64,000 nucleotides of DNA from DASYAN01 sp963727755 (GCA_963727755.1 CAVSHN010000008.1:434001-498000); one strand, 5' to 3'. Positions 27,131 through 36,538 are shown, numbered from the stretch's first letter. Notes: generated from the letters alone by a model not told the origin. Numbers and translations are program-made.

Positions 27131-28061
27131 CTAGCTACCCATGATTAGTTCAAAGTATTTCTTCTTTATCTGCTCTGTTGGGTGCATGCCATTAGAAATC
27201 GCTAATAAGTCTACTTGATTTAATACTATGATAAACTTTCCATTTCTAAAAGTATTCCGAATAATATTACCAGCATCGCTACGCCTGTCTCCTGTTACTC
27301 CATTCTTGGTTAAGAGTATAACGAGTGAGATATTTTTATCATTCATTATACTCGTTAGTGTCCGTATTTCTTGGAACTCCAATAGGATTCCCCCAGTTCT
27401 TGCATTCAACTATAAAAGCTCCTGGCATACGTTGCCAAAAAGCATCTTTTGACTCATTAGCGATCCACAAATCGATTTCTTCAGATATTCCCCTCTCATC
27501 ATGACCCATAATTGTTAAGCCATCAATTGCTCCTATAAGAAAAATAGCTAAATATTCATATGTAAGCTTTTTCTCATGATTAGTCTTTGCACTATCTGCT
27601 TTTTCAAGAAACACCTTAAATATGTTTCTTATTGTCTCATTCCAATCACTTGCTTTTTCAATTTTCATAGAGACTTCAGACTTCTCTCGCTCCCTCGCTT
27701 CTATCAATAGTTGTCTTTGGCTACGAATATAAGGATAAAAATTTTGCTTGTAAGGATATGCCCAACGGGGAAACAACTCTTTTGCCTTTTCATCGTTCGG
27801 CTTAAAAGGACTAGGTTGTGTTGGCACTTCAAGAAATTTTTTTATTTTAGCTGACCAAAAAGTTCCTTCATATTCAGAACGGAACTTATCTTTCAAATCT
27901 TGAGGTAAAACCGACAAACTTTGGCTTAGCCAAGTATGATACTCATTAGATAATTCATCTATTGCCTCTTGCGAGAGACCAACTTCCTCATCTTGCTGTA
28001 TCTTACTAGCAACCTCCTCTAACCTTATGCTTTCATTTATCAGTACATCCCAATCAGTCAT
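27131..28061 (-). pseudogene. PD-(D/E)xK nuclease-like gene with a frameshift
   Basis: The gene starts at the ATG at 28061 with GGAGG six bases upstream. The first frame (to about 27380) contains IDLWIANESK and AFIVECKNWGNPI, a good Asp...ExK nuclease core. The coding then moves to another frame that reads EFQEIRTLTSIMNDKNISL and VILLTKNGVTGDR and ends at 27131. Joined, this is one protein of about 310 residues. An indel near 27378-27390 directly after the catalytic ExK breaks it. It is another damaged member of the island. Confidence 0.7.
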
Positions 28062-28091
28062 TATTTCCTCCAAAGAGTCGTACACAAACAA

Positions 28092-28776
28092 CAGAAATCC
28101 TGTCTAATAGCCTCCCCCGTTCGCTAGTTCAATAAAGCCGACGCACAGGCCCGTTTGTTCGTGTGAAAATGGCGAATACGAGAGCCTTGGCAAGTGGATT
28201 TGACAAAAAATGAGCGAACTGTGGGTAATATATATGGAATTTACTAATGTAGCAACGTTCATAGTTCTATTGTCTTATCAGGTATATAGGTTTGAAAACT
28301 AAGTGTACGAGAGTAGCCAGTTTCTCTCCTTCCAAGCTCAATTGAAAAGACTGCAAGGAGAGAAGTATGATATAATAAGGTCTCAAGCCCTTTACACTTG
28401 CACTGAGGCGAGAAAGCCAATGGGAAAGGAGGTGATCTCAGATGGCGAGCGGCGATTGAGATCGCCTCACCCGATATAGAGCTTTGGCATAGTGGTGACA
28501 GAGATGAATGTTACGATCGGGTTGATGAGATAATCAAGAAGGCTAGCCTATCCCCCTAACGCATTAGCAGCACCCTCTGACTCTCAATAAATCTTCCGGG
28601 CATCCTGCCCACAGACAAAACAAGCCACTGACCTTTGCTGTACAACCTTTTAAGCTCAACCCAACCTCAGCCACAGAGCCAACAGAACTCGAAGTGACAT
28701 TCCTCCTCAATCTAAAAAAATCTTGCGTCTACCCGCCAAAGACTCTTCGGTAACGTCATCACGTCATCCTACCCCT
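28092..28776. other. Gene-poor stretch between the broken nuclease and the RelE/HigA-like module
   Basis: Apart from the 28407-28559 remnant noted separately I see no gene. There is a TATAAT-like word near 28372 without a clear -35 partner. The rest shows nothing I can name. Confidence 0.4.
28407..28559 (+). other. Possible coding remnant with near-perfect Shine-Dalgarno
   Basis: AAAGGAGGTGATCT (28425-28438) complements the 3' tail of 16S rRNA over about 13 bases, followed by ATGGCGAGCGGCGATTGA, a five-codon frame. In another frame, 28407-28559 reads RAAIEIASPDIELWHSGD and DECYDRVDEIIKKASLSP with protein-like composition but no start codon. It may be a decayed small gene or a leader. Confidence 0.3.
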
Positions 28777-28805
28777 TTGTAAAATTATCACTTATATGAT
28801 ATAAT
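28777..28805 (+). promoter_or_regulatory. Promoter of the RelE/HigA-like module
   Basis: TTGTAA (28777-28782), 17 bases, TATAAT (28800-28805). The ATG at 28814 is only nine bases after the -10 box, so the toxin mRNA should be leaderless or nearly so. Confidence 0.7.
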
Positions 28806-28813
28806 ATGCCTGT

Positions 28814-29140
28814 ATGACGTGGAAGATAGAAACACTGAACCCTACTGTGGACAGCGAACTTGAAGCCCTGCCGGATGATATGAAGGCACGGTTCTTTTGG
28901 ATAAGCGAGCTTATATGCTCTCATGGACTGGAAAAGGTAGGCGAACCGTACGTGAAGCACTTGCAAGGAATACTGTGGGAAATGCGACTCAAGGGCAGGG
29001 ATGGCATATCACGCGCCCTGTATGTGGTCGCAAAACCAAAACGGGTGGTAGTGGTGCGAGTGTTCATCAAAAAGACACAGAAAACCCCACGCAAGGAAAT
29101 AGAACTAGCATTGAAACGGGCAAAGGAGATTGAACCATGA
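28814..29140 (+). CDS. RelE/HigB-type toxin (phage Gp49-like family)
   Basis: 108 residues. The pattern EALPDDMKARFFWISELI, VKHLQGILWEMRLKGRDG, SRALYVVAKPKRVVVVRVF and HIKK-like FIKKTQKTPRKEIELAL is that of the Gp49/RelE-like toxins, ribosome-dependent mRNA interferases. The basic and tyrosine residues expected for RNA binding are present. The stop overlaps the antitoxin start by four bases (ATGA). Toxin-first order is usual for HigBA systems. Confidence 0.87.
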   Translation: MTWKIETLNPTVDSELEALPDDMKARFFWISELICSHGLEKVGEPYVKHLQGILWEMRLKGRDGISRALYVVAKPKRVVVVRVFIKKTQKTPRKEIELALKRAKEIEP

Positions 29141-29430
29141 CGGACGTGAGAGAGCTACATGCAAAGTGGATGGAAAACCCATCTTACAGGGCGGAGTACG
29201 AAGCCATGAGGTCAGAGTTTGAGCTTGCAGCCGCTATTATTGATACGCGTAGCAAAGCAGGACTGACACAAGAACAGCTTGCCGAACTCATGGCTGCACC
29301 ACAATCCCTTGTTGCCCGCATTGAAAGCGGAACGCATAACACAACGCTCAAGACACTTGAACGTTTTGCGCGAGCCACGGGAACACACCTGCGAATTGTT
29401 TTTGAACCTCTCCCCGAAGCATGTCCCTGA
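29137..29430 (+). CDS. HigA-type XRE antitoxin
   Basis: 97 residues. The C-terminal part is an XRE helix-turn-helix: KAGLTQEQLAELMAAPQSLV then ARIESGTHNTTLKTLERFAR, followed by a short beta tail (LRIVFEPLP). It neutralises the toxin encoded just before it and probably represses the promoter at 28777-28805. Translation is coupled by the ATGA overlap. Confidence 0.88.
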   Translation: MTDVRELHAKWMENPSYRAEYEAMRSEFELAAAIIDTRSKAGLTQEQLAELMAAPQSLVARIESGTHNTTLKTLERFARATGTHLRIVFEPLPEACP

Positions 29431-29748
29431 TATGTTTGCGCCCTCGCTTGTGGCATAGCCAATTCTTTTGACGCATGCCCTACGTTATGAGGCTCGCAGG
29501 GATATATTTGCAAAAATGCTCCGCGCACCCTGTTAGCCCCTGTTAGGCGCAAACCCTTGCATAAAATGATCCATCATGTTATACTAGTAATGTAGCTGAA
29601 AAGGGACGAAGCCAATAGGCATGATCCAAACCTTCTCTTCTTTCAGTCAGATATTCTTTCGATAAAAATAGTAGAAATGTAAAGCTATTAACTTACTCAG
29701 GTTTACAATCATATGAGTAACAATTGCCCTATTAGTCCCATTGCCCTT

Positions 29749-30100
29749 ACAAAAGTATCACTAGCTCATGATTGTCACAACAGTTACAATGGTTACAACT
29801 GTCACATTGAATTCACAAAAGTATCACTAGCTCACAGTTGTTACAACAGTTACAATGGTTACAACTGTCACATTGAATTCACAAAAGTATCACTAGCTCA
29901 CGATTGGCACAACAGTTACAATGGTTACAACTGTCACATTGAATTCACAAAAGTATCACTAGCTCACAGTTGTTACAACAGTTACAATGGTTACAACTGT
30001 CACATTGAATTCACAAAAGTATCGCTAGCTCACGATTGGCACAACAGTTACAATGGTTACAACTGTCACATTGAATTCACAAAAGTACCACTAGCTAACA
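29749..30100 (+). repeat. 66-bp tandem repeat with alternating units upstream of nuoJ
   Basis: Five full copies (period 66; first ACAAAAGTA at 29749, last at 30079) plus a partial sixth. After the first copy, units alternate between CAGTTGTTAC and CGATTGGCAC variants, so growth occurred as 132-bp doublets. Each unit holds an inverted repeat ACAGTT...AACTGT. One frame is open through it (184 codons from 29713) but only because 66 is a multiple of 3; I do not call it a gene. Confidence 0.9.
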
Positions 30101-30406
30101 ACAGTCCCAATGTAGGCAGTTCTTCCGCCTCGCCAAACGGCAATCACGCCGCCGTCCCCCCCTTGCCACAAGCGCATGGTTTTGTTAAAATCTTAGAAGA
30201 AACTATGCACCCATTCCCAAACATTCGGTCGACAATTCTCTTATTTCTCAAACGTTGCAGGTACTGACATTATTTCCTTTCCATATATAAGTAACGCCGA
30301 TGGTCTCCAAGGTTGTGCATACCAATAAGATATAGAATATTTCCCGGTGGTTTAAAATTAACAATGCAACCTGTAAAGATCATCTAGCCCGGAGGTTCAT
30401 TGTTGT

Positions 30407-30934
30407 ATGGATTTAACCAGCTTCCTATTCTGGCTCTTCGCCACTGCAATGGTTATAGCTGCATTGCTAGTAGTGGGACTACGCAATATCGTGCATAGTG
30501 CTCTGGCGCTCATCGTCGTTTTTGCAATGGCTGCTGGCATATATGTACTACTGAATGCAGAATTCATCGCCATTGTACAGATCCTCATTTATGTTGGTGC
30601 GGTAACGGTCCTGATTTTGTTTGCGTTGATGCTAACGCAGATCGTAGGCCAGCCGAGGACAAATCCAACCAACAGGCAATGGCCAATTGCGCTCGTCATT
30701 TGCGCTCTAGTTGGCGCAATAATCGTTTTTGCAGAAATTACTAGCCATCTCGCAATTGCGCCTACTACTAAAACTGGAGTAAGCCAATTGCCCCCTGGAA
30801 TCAGTAATGTGGTACGCTTGGGGCAACTGCTCTACAGTCCAACAAGCTATAGCTATGTACTCCCATTTGAAATCGCATCACTAGTCTTGCTAGTAGCAAT
30901 TGTGGGCGCGATCGTCATCGGCAGAGAGGACTAA
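30407..30934 (+). CDS. nuoJ: NADH-quinone oxidoreductase subunit J
   Basis: 175 residues, GGAGG at 30391-30395. Five hydrophobic helices are visible, with the conserved third helix segment AEFIAIVQILIYVGAVTVLI (the pi-bulge region) that identifies NuoJ/ND6. The subunit is part of the proton-pumping membrane arm of complex I. It opens the cluster nuoJ-nuoK-nuoL-nuoM-nuoN; no nuoA-I genes are in the window, so the cluster is partial here or the upstream genes lie elsewhere. nuoK follows five bases later. Confidence 0.93.
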   Translation: MDLTSFLFWLFATAMVIAALLVVGLRNIVHSALALIVVFAMAAGIYVLLNAEFIAIVQILIYVGAVTVLILFALMLTQIVGQPRTNPTNRQWPIALVICALVGAIIVFAEITSHLAIAPTTKTGVSQLPPGISNVVRLGQLLYSPTSYSYVLPFEIASLVLLVAIVGAIVIGRED

Positions 30935-30939
30935 ATAGT

Positions 30940-31287
30940 ATGGGATTGACACTCAATCACTTCCTAGTACTGGGCGCAGTGTTATTCTGCATTGGCCTGT
31001 ACGGCGCAATCTCCAAGCATAATGCTATTGCCGTATTGATGGGCATTGAAATCATGCTGAATGCTGTCAATGTCACCATGATTGGTTTTTCGTTTTTCAA
31101 CACGGTCAACGTACACCGCCCTGATGGCTTCGGGAACTACAGTCAGTACCTGACTGGCCAGATTTTCGCTATTTTCATTATCACTGTTGCGGCGGCAGAG
31201 GCAGCGGTTGCCTTGGCGATGATTATTGCCATTTACCGCAAACGGAATACAGTGGATGTTAGCGAAATTGATATGATGAAGTGGTGA
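30940..31287 (+). CDS. nuoK: NADH-quinone oxidoreductase subunit K
   Basis: 115 residues with three transmembrane helices. The LMGIEIMLNAVNVTMIGFS segment with its conserved glutamate, and a second membrane glutamate in TVAAAEAAVALAMIIAIYR, define NuoK/ND4L, part of the proton path of complex I. The final TGA overlaps the nuoL GTG starts, so translation is coupled. Confidence 0.94.
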   Translation: MGLTLNHFLVLGAVLFCIGLYGAISKHNAIAVLMGIEIMLNAVNVTMIGFSFFNTVNVHRPDGFGNYSQYLTGQIFAIFIITVAAAEAAVALAMIIAIYRKRNTVDVSEIDMMKW

Positions 31288-33581
31288 ATACAATGTTGTA
31301 TCAATATTCTTGGGCTATCCTGCTTGCGCCACTACTAGCGTTCGTAGTCATTATTTTTTTCACCCGAGTCTGGGATCTGCTCAGTCGTCCTCGTGTGCAA
31401 GCAATTCCAGCGCATGATGATGCCCACACAGATATACCTGAGTCTACAGACAATCCCCATGATGATCATGAACAAGAAGAGGACGCGATAAAAATGCATT
31501 CGGTTCCCATACAACCTTCAAGGATGGGGGAGCGAATGCATTTCAGGGTCCCTACAGATGGCGATAAATCGCTAGGTGATCCGGCGGGCAATTCATTGCC
31601 AATTGGTAGGGGCCCAATTCATTGCGCCCCTGCCCATGATGATCATCTGGACGATGATGAGGACCCTAAAGTGCCATCACTGTCGCCAGGAGCTAGGGCC
31701 AGTGCCTACGTCGCACTGGTTCTGATGGCATTTGCCTGTATCTATTCTTGGATGCTCCTCATCAATTCAATCGTAAGCCCTGATCCGACATTGGTGAAGA
31801 CAGGATACACAGTTCTCCAATATACTTGGCTGAACTTGGGGAGTATCAACTATCAGATTGCTTTCCACATAGATCATCTGGCAATCGCTATGATGGTAGT
31901 AGTAACGACCATAACGCTGCTGGTGCAATTCTATTCGCAAGGCTATATGCAAAATTCGGCTGGCTATGCACGGTTCTACTCCTATCTCTCCCTTTTTGCC
32001 TTCTCGATGCTAGTGATTGTCTTTGCCCAGAACTTTCTGGTTATCTTCATTGGCTGGGAACTAGTTGGTCTCAGTTCGTACTTACTGATCGGCTTCTGGA
32101 TCAACAAGAAAGCCAGGCCAGCGGAACAACGTCCATCTCCTGCCAGCGCATCTCTGCAAGCTTTTGTGGTGAACCGTATTGGTGATGTAGGTTTCATCAT
32201 TGGGATCATGATCCTTTTTGTCAGCACAGGCACATTCGAGTTTAGCAAGTTGCAAACAGCTGTTATGGGCATGGATAAGACCGTACTGACCATTGCAATG
32301 ATTTGTATCTTCTGTGGAGCTATTGGTAAGTCAGCGCAATTCCCACTGCATGTATGGTTACCTTCTGCTATGGAAGGCCCGACCCCTGTGAGTGCACTGA
32401 TCCACGCTGCGACAATGGTTGCTGCTGGCGTCTACATGGTCGCACGTACTTTTCCTTTGTTCTACGCGGCAGATCCATTAGCATTTCAGGTTGTAGGCTG
32501 GATTGGTGCCTTTACTGCTTTCTTCGCAGCGACAATCGCGCTCGTGCAATCCGACTTCAAACGTGTGCTAGCTTTTTCGACGATTAGCCAGCTAGGCTAC
32601 ATGTTTGTCGGCCTAGCAGTAGCTGGTTCTGAGTATGGGACAGGTCCCGGCATGTTCCATCTCTTCACGCATGCCTTCTTTAAAGCGCTACTCTTCCTAG
32701 GAGCTGGTAGTGTACTCTACGCACTTCACCATGCGATGCACCGCGAAGTACAGGATATGCGTCTAATGGGTGGTCTAGCGACGAGAATGCCGATTACCGC
32801 TATCACTTGGTTGATTGCAACCCTAGCAATCTCTGGCTTCCCTGGTTTCTCAGGCTTTTTCAGTAAAGAAACCATTATCGGCCTAGCCTATGATCACCAG
32901 CAGTGGGGCCTTTACGCCTTGACCCTTGTGACAGCAGGCTTGACTGCGTTCTATATGCTACGAGCTTTTATCCTAGCTTTTGGAGGCAAGGGAGGCTACT
33001 TAGGTGGACTATGGGGCGGCACTTATCGCGGCGAGGGCGAGGTTCACGAGTCTCCACTGACAATGACAATCCCTCTGATATTGCTCGCTATCCCTTCCAT
33101 CATCGCAGGCTACTGGGCAGGATTTTTCACCTACCTGAATCCAGCTGTAAAACCCTTAAATATTGTTCAGCTGCTGAGTTTGCCAGATACCTGGATTGGT
33201 GTAGCCATCTCACTGGCTGGCTTCATTGTAGCCTATGCTATTTATGCACGTGTTGAGCTAGCCAAAATCGAGGCTTTTGTGCAAAGCCGTCCTGTACTGC
33301 GCACAATGCATCGCATTCTGTATAACAGGTATTACATAGATGACCTCTACGATTGGATCACCGAGTATATTGTGCTGAAAGGCATCTGCTGGCTAGCGCA
33401 GGCTTTCGATACCTACATTGTGGATGGTCTCGTCAATGGTGTGGCAAGCCTGATTACGGACATTGGCAATGGAGCACGCCGAATTGAGACTGGTAAGGTT
33501 CAATCTTATATGATCGGATTCTTTGGTGGTGTTGCAGTGTTAGCTATACTGGCCTTTGTGCTGATCAATGCAGTGAGGTAA
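31281..33581 (+). CDS. nuoL: NADH-quinone oxidoreductase subunit L with a repeat-derived insertion
   Basis: 766 residues, well above the usual 610-690. The conserved core is clear: HIDHLAIAMMVVVTTITLLV, GWELVGLSSYLLIGFW, KSAQFPLHVWLPSAMEGPTP with VSALIHAATMVAAGVY, and ISGFPGFSGFFSKE, with the proton-channel lysines and glutamate. NuoL is the distal antiporter-like subunit with the lateral helix. Between helix 1 and helix 2 lies an extra His/Asp-rich loop, about residues 40-130. The middle 59 codons (31458-31634) are bounded by matching HDDH codons and contain palindromic repeats. Starts possible: GTG 31281, GTG 31284, ATG 31293. Confidence 0.93.
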   Translation: MVNTMLYQYSWAILLAPLLAFVVIIFFTRVWDLLSRPRVQAIPAHDDAHTDIPESTDNPHDDHEQEEDAIKMHSVPIQPSRMGERMHFRVPTDGDKSLGDPAGNSLPIGRGPIHCAPAHDDHLDDDEDPKVPSLSPGARASAYVALVLMAFACIYSWMLLINSIVSPDPTLVKTGYTVLQYTWLNLGSINYQIAFHIDHLAIAMMVVVTTITLLVQFYSQGYMQNSAGYARFYSYLSLFAFSMLVIVFAQNFLVIFIGWELVGLSSYLLIGFWINKKARPAEQRPSPASASLQAFVVNRIGDVGFIIGIMILFVSTGTFEFSKLQTAVMGMDKTVLTIAMICIFCGAIGKSAQFPLHVWLPSAMEGPTPVSALIHAATMVAAGVYMVARTFPLFYAADPLAFQVVGWIGAFTAFFAATIALVQSDFKRVLAFSTISQLGYMFVGLAVAGSEYGTGPGMFHLFTHAFFKALLFLGAGSVLYALHHAMHREVQDMRLMGGLATRMPITAITWLIATLAISGFPGFSGFFSKETIIGLAYDHQQWGLYALTLVTAGLTAFYMLRAFILAFGGKGGYLGGLWGGTYRGEGEVHESPLTMTIPLILLAIPSIIAGYWAGFFTYLNPAVKPLNIVQLLSLPDTWIGVAISLAGFIVAYAIYARVELAKIEAFVQSRPVLRTMHRILYNRYYIDDLYDWITEYIVLKGICWLAQAFDTYIVDGLVNGVASLITDIGNGARRIETGKVQSYMIGFFGGVAVLAILAFVLINAVR
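31458..31634 (+). repeat. 59-codon palindromic-repeat insertion inside nuoL
   Basis: A 14-base direct repeat CCCATGATGATCAT starts at 31456 and again at 31633, exactly 177 bases (59 codons) apart. Between them lie the 50-bp repeat copy 2 (31493-31542), GCGATAAATCGC (palindrome near 31561), GGCAATTCATTGCC (palindrome near 31587) and a related CCCAATTCATTGCGCCC block. The frame stays open throughout. Confidence 0.75.
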
Positions 33582-33590
33582 GGATAAACT

Positions 33591-35234
33591 ATGGAGAACA
33601 TACAAGCAATCTTCTCAAGCGATCTCACATGGATTATCCTGCTGCCGTTGATCGGCTCGCTGATAGTCTATGTATCTCCTACAAAACCGAGTCGCTGGCT
33701 AGCATTAGCATTCTCAGCTGCGACCTTTCTCTTATCACTAACAATCTTTTTCAGCATCCTGGGTACAGGCAAAGGATTTGGCGACCTGCAAAACTTGCCG
33801 GATGCGATCCACGTGAGCTGGATTAACTTTCAGGCTGGCTCAGTCAATTTCAAAATTGACTACTTCCTGGGCGTCGATGGCCTGAGTCTGCCAATGATCA
33901 TTTTGAATGGCTTGCTGACTATGCTGGCAGTGATCGGGGGTTGGGAAAAGAAGCGTACCAAGGAATATCTGGCCCTCCTATTGTTCCTAGAAGCGGGCGT
34001 GATGGGTGTCTTCTTGGCGCTTGACCTATTCCTCTTCTTCCTGTTCTGGGAAGTCGAACTGGCTCCAATGTTCCTCCTAATCGGCTTCTGGGGAAGCGAC
34101 GTAGTCAAGCATGGGATGCCTGGACGTATCTATTCGGCCTGGAAGTTCCTGCTATACACATTCTTTGGTAGCGTCTTCATGCTAATCGGCATCATCTTGC
34201 TCTACCTGCACAAACAGGGAGGTAGTGCAACCGCCAGCATGCAGTATCTAGCACTACCAGCAAATATGATCACAGGCACTATTCAGTTGCCGCTGTTCGG
34301 CGTAACGATGAGCCTACAATTACTGACGTTCCTGCTAATCTTTATCGCCTTCGCAGTCAAGATCCCGATGTTTCCCTTCCATACTTGGTTGCCGGACGCA
34401 CATACCGATGCACCGACCGAAGTCAGTGTGATCCTGGCGGGCGTACTGTTGAAAATGGGGGCCTATGGGCTGATCCGTATCTGCCTGACACTTTTCCCCA
34501 TCGGGGTTAATGCTTTTGCTGGCTGGCTGGCCGTCATTGCAGTCATCAACATTCTGTATGGCGCCGCGATCTGTCTGATCCAGAAGGATATGAAGAAGCT
34601 GATTGCCTACTCAAGTGTCAGCCATATGGGAATAATCCTGCTAGGTGTTGCTGCGGCAGCTGGTGCAGGCAATGGCATGTTTCAGGGTGCGGGAGACGAG
34701 GCTTTCCGCACAGCAGCACTTACGGGTGCAACGATCCAGATGTTCAGTCACGGCATTATCACCAGCTTGCTCTTCTTCTGTGTAGGTGTCATCTACGATC
34801 ACGCTCATACACGCGAGATTGCAGTCTTCGGCGGCATAGCTAAGAGAATGCCAACGCTAGGTACGCTCTTTACCTTTGCCGCGCTAGCTTCGCTGGGCTT
34901 ACCAGGTCTGGCTGGTTTTGTGGCAGAATATATGGTCTTTACCAGCAGCTTCCGCATCTGGACCATCCCAACACTAGTAGCCGTCTTTACAATGATCTTG
35001 ACTGCGGCTTACCTGCTATGGATGATCAAACGTGTATTCTTCGGACCATTCAATCCCAAATGGAACTGGTTACCAGATGCAAATGTGCGTGAACTGATCC
35101 CATTAGTTGTACTAGCTGCACTAATCGTCTTCGTTGGAATTTACCCTGCGCCTTTGATCGGCGTGATTACCAATAGTATTGGAGCCATCATGACTAACTG
35201 GCATAGTGCGATGGCTACGGTTATGATCAAATAG
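33591..35234 (+). CDS. nuoM: NADH-quinone oxidoreductase subunit M
   Basis: 547 residues with about 14 transmembrane helices. Diagnostic segments are LFLFFLFWEVELAPMFLLIG (conserved glutamate), VKIPMFPFHTWLPDAHTDAP with TEVSVILAGVLLKMGAYGL, and SVSHMGIILLGVA, all typical of NuoM/ND4. It is one of the three antiporter-like proton channels of complex I. It starts nine bases after nuoL. The stop TAG is directly followed by AGGAGGT, an apparent ribosome-binding site that no longer has a gene behind it because the Rpn-like genes intervene before nuoN. Confidence 0.94.
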   Translation: MENIQAIFSSDLTWIILLPLIGSLIVYVSPTKPSRWLALAFSAATFLLSLTIFFSILGTGKGFGDLQNLPDAIHVSWINFQAGSVNFKIDYFLGVDGLSLPMIILNGLLTMLAVIGGWEKKRTKEYLALLLFLEAGVMGVFLALDLFLFFLFWEVELAPMFLLIGFWGSDVVKHGMPGRIYSAWKFLLYTFFGSVFMLIGIILLYLHKQGGSATASMQYLALPANMITGTIQLPLFGVTMSLQLLTFLLIFIAFAVKIPMFPFHTWLPDAHTDAPTEVSVILAGVLLKMGAYGLIRICLTLFPIGVNAFAGWLAVIAVINILYGAAICLIQKDMKKLIAYSSVSHMGIILLGVAAAAGAGNGMFQGAGDEAFRTAALTGATIQMFSHGIITSLLFFCVGVIYDHAHTREIAVFGGIAKRMPTLGTLFTFAALASLGLPGLAGFVAEYMVFTSSFRIWTIPTLVAVFTMILTAAYLLWMIKRVFFGPFNPKWNWLPDANVRELIPLVVLAALIVFVGIYPAPLIGVITNSIGAIMTNWHSAMATVMIK

Positions 35235-35428
35235 GAGGTAACTATCCAGATAAAGCAGCTTCCCGCCTTGCTCGGATTGCTTGAACAAGATTGACGCCTC
35301 ATCATACTTGTGCTATGCTTCTAATGAAGTAGCAAGGAAGGGCAGGCGATTTTCTACACAGGTGCGGCTCTCGAAAAGCAGCCTTATCAGGAGCAAGAAC
35401 GCGTTCGTGCGAGAAAATCGAACATATC

Positions 35429-36502
35429 ATGGAAAAAGAAAAGCAAAAAGAAAACGAAAAGAAGTACGACAATATGATGAGTGCGCTCATCGGTCGTAAT
35501 CCGCAAGCATTTTTGGACTTACTGTACCCTGGAAGTCGGTTTGTAAAGCATCACCGCAATAAACTGGCCAACACCCAGCGGCAGCCAGATGCGGTTATCG
35601 AAGCTATACGTATCAAGACAGGAAAAGTCTTCCTGGCCCAACCGGAAATCCAGACTGAGCCAGACAACGAAATGGCAGAGCGCCTCGCACTCTATCAGGT
35701 CTTGCTACGGTGGGATCATAAAAAGCGGTCCAAGGTTTGGGTCCCGGTGTCATCCTCGGTGTTGCATCTGACCAAGGCCCATAAGGACTTGCAGATTCCA
35801 TTGCATTGGACAGCTCCTGGCGAGGATGATGAAGATGAAAAGGTTCTCGATTTCTATTTTAAAAGCGTAGAAATGCGAGACAAGACACCAGAGGAAATCC
35901 TGCATCTGGATCATCTGGAACTGCTGCCATTGTTGCCAGCAACGCAAGGAGGTACGAACCACGAGATCATCGAGATGATGATGGAACGGCTGCTAGATTC
36001 AGATGACATAGAATTAGCATATTACGGCTATCTCATGGCAGGATTGATCTTTAAAGGGCAAACGAGAGAAATTGCATGGCTCGAAAGGAGATACAAGATG
36101 CTAGACGAGAAATTCAGTGCTTCGCCCGTTTATCAATGGACCATCGAAAAAGGCATCGCTATTGGCAAAGCCGAAGGCAAGGCCGAAGGCATCGCTATTG
36201 GCAAAGCTGAGGGCAAAGCTGAGGGCAAAGCTGAGGGCAAAGCTGAGGGCAAAGCTGAGGGCAAAGCTGAGGGCATTACTCTTGGCAAAACCGAGACCAA
36301 AGCCCAAATGCTCGCGCAAGTACAACGAAAAGTAATGAAGGAGGTTCTTAAACGTTTTCCTTCACTAGCTCTTCGCGCAATGGATATTCTGGCTATGATC
36401 GACAATGTTGACCCACTGCTCAACCTTGCCATTAGTCTAGCCCAAGCTCAGAGCACTGAGGAAGCGGAGCAAATCCTGCTCGAAGCTCAGCCCAGAGGAT
36501 AG
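35429..36502 (+). CDS. Rpn-family PD-(D/E)xK nuclease-like protein
   Basis: 357 residues. The N-terminal nuclease-like domain has RQPDAVIEAIRI, VFLAQPEIQTEPDNEMAERL and ALYQVLLRW, the pattern of Rpn/transposase_31-type recombination-promoting nucleases (here ExQ rather than ExK). A central helical part (TPEEILHLDHLELLPLLPA) is followed by a low-complexity array of GKAEGKAEG units, encoded by 12-bp tandem repeats (GGCAAAGCTGAG), and a final helical domain. The array is a common feature of the family and prone to length change. It lies between nuoM and nuoN, which it separates. Confidence 0.82.
   Translation: MEKEKQKENEKKYDNMMSALIGRNPQAFLDLLYPGSRFVKHHRNKLANTQRQPDAVIEAIRIKTGKVFLAQPEIQTEPDNEMAERLALYQVLLRWDHKKRSKVWVPVSSSVLHLTKAHKDLQIPLHWTAPGEDDEDEKVLDFYFKSVEMRDKTPEEILHLDHLELLPLLPATQGGTNHEIIEMMMERLLDSDDIELAYYGYLMAGLIFKGQTREIAWLERRYKMLDEKFSASPVYQWTIEKGIAIGKAEGKAEGIAIGKAEGKAEGKAEGKAEGKAEGKAEGITLGKTETKAQMLAQVQRKVMKEVLKRFPSLALRAMDILAMIDNVDPLLNLAISLAQAQSTEEAEQILLEAQPRG
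36172..36275 (+). repeat. 12-bp coding tandem repeats (GKAE units)
   Basis: Repeated GGCAAAGCTGAG units, six or more nearly identical copies between about 36172 and 36275, encode the GKAEGKAEG array of the Rpn-like protein. Antisense frames across it are open only because of the repeat. Confidence 0.85.
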
Positions 36503-36538
36503 GAAAGTGGGGTCTCTTCCGAAGGAGAAAGGTACAAG

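Noticed and set aside
29713..30267. 184-codon open frame across the 66-bp repeats
   Set aside because: Repeat period is a multiple of three, no ribosome-binding site, composition dictated by the repeat.
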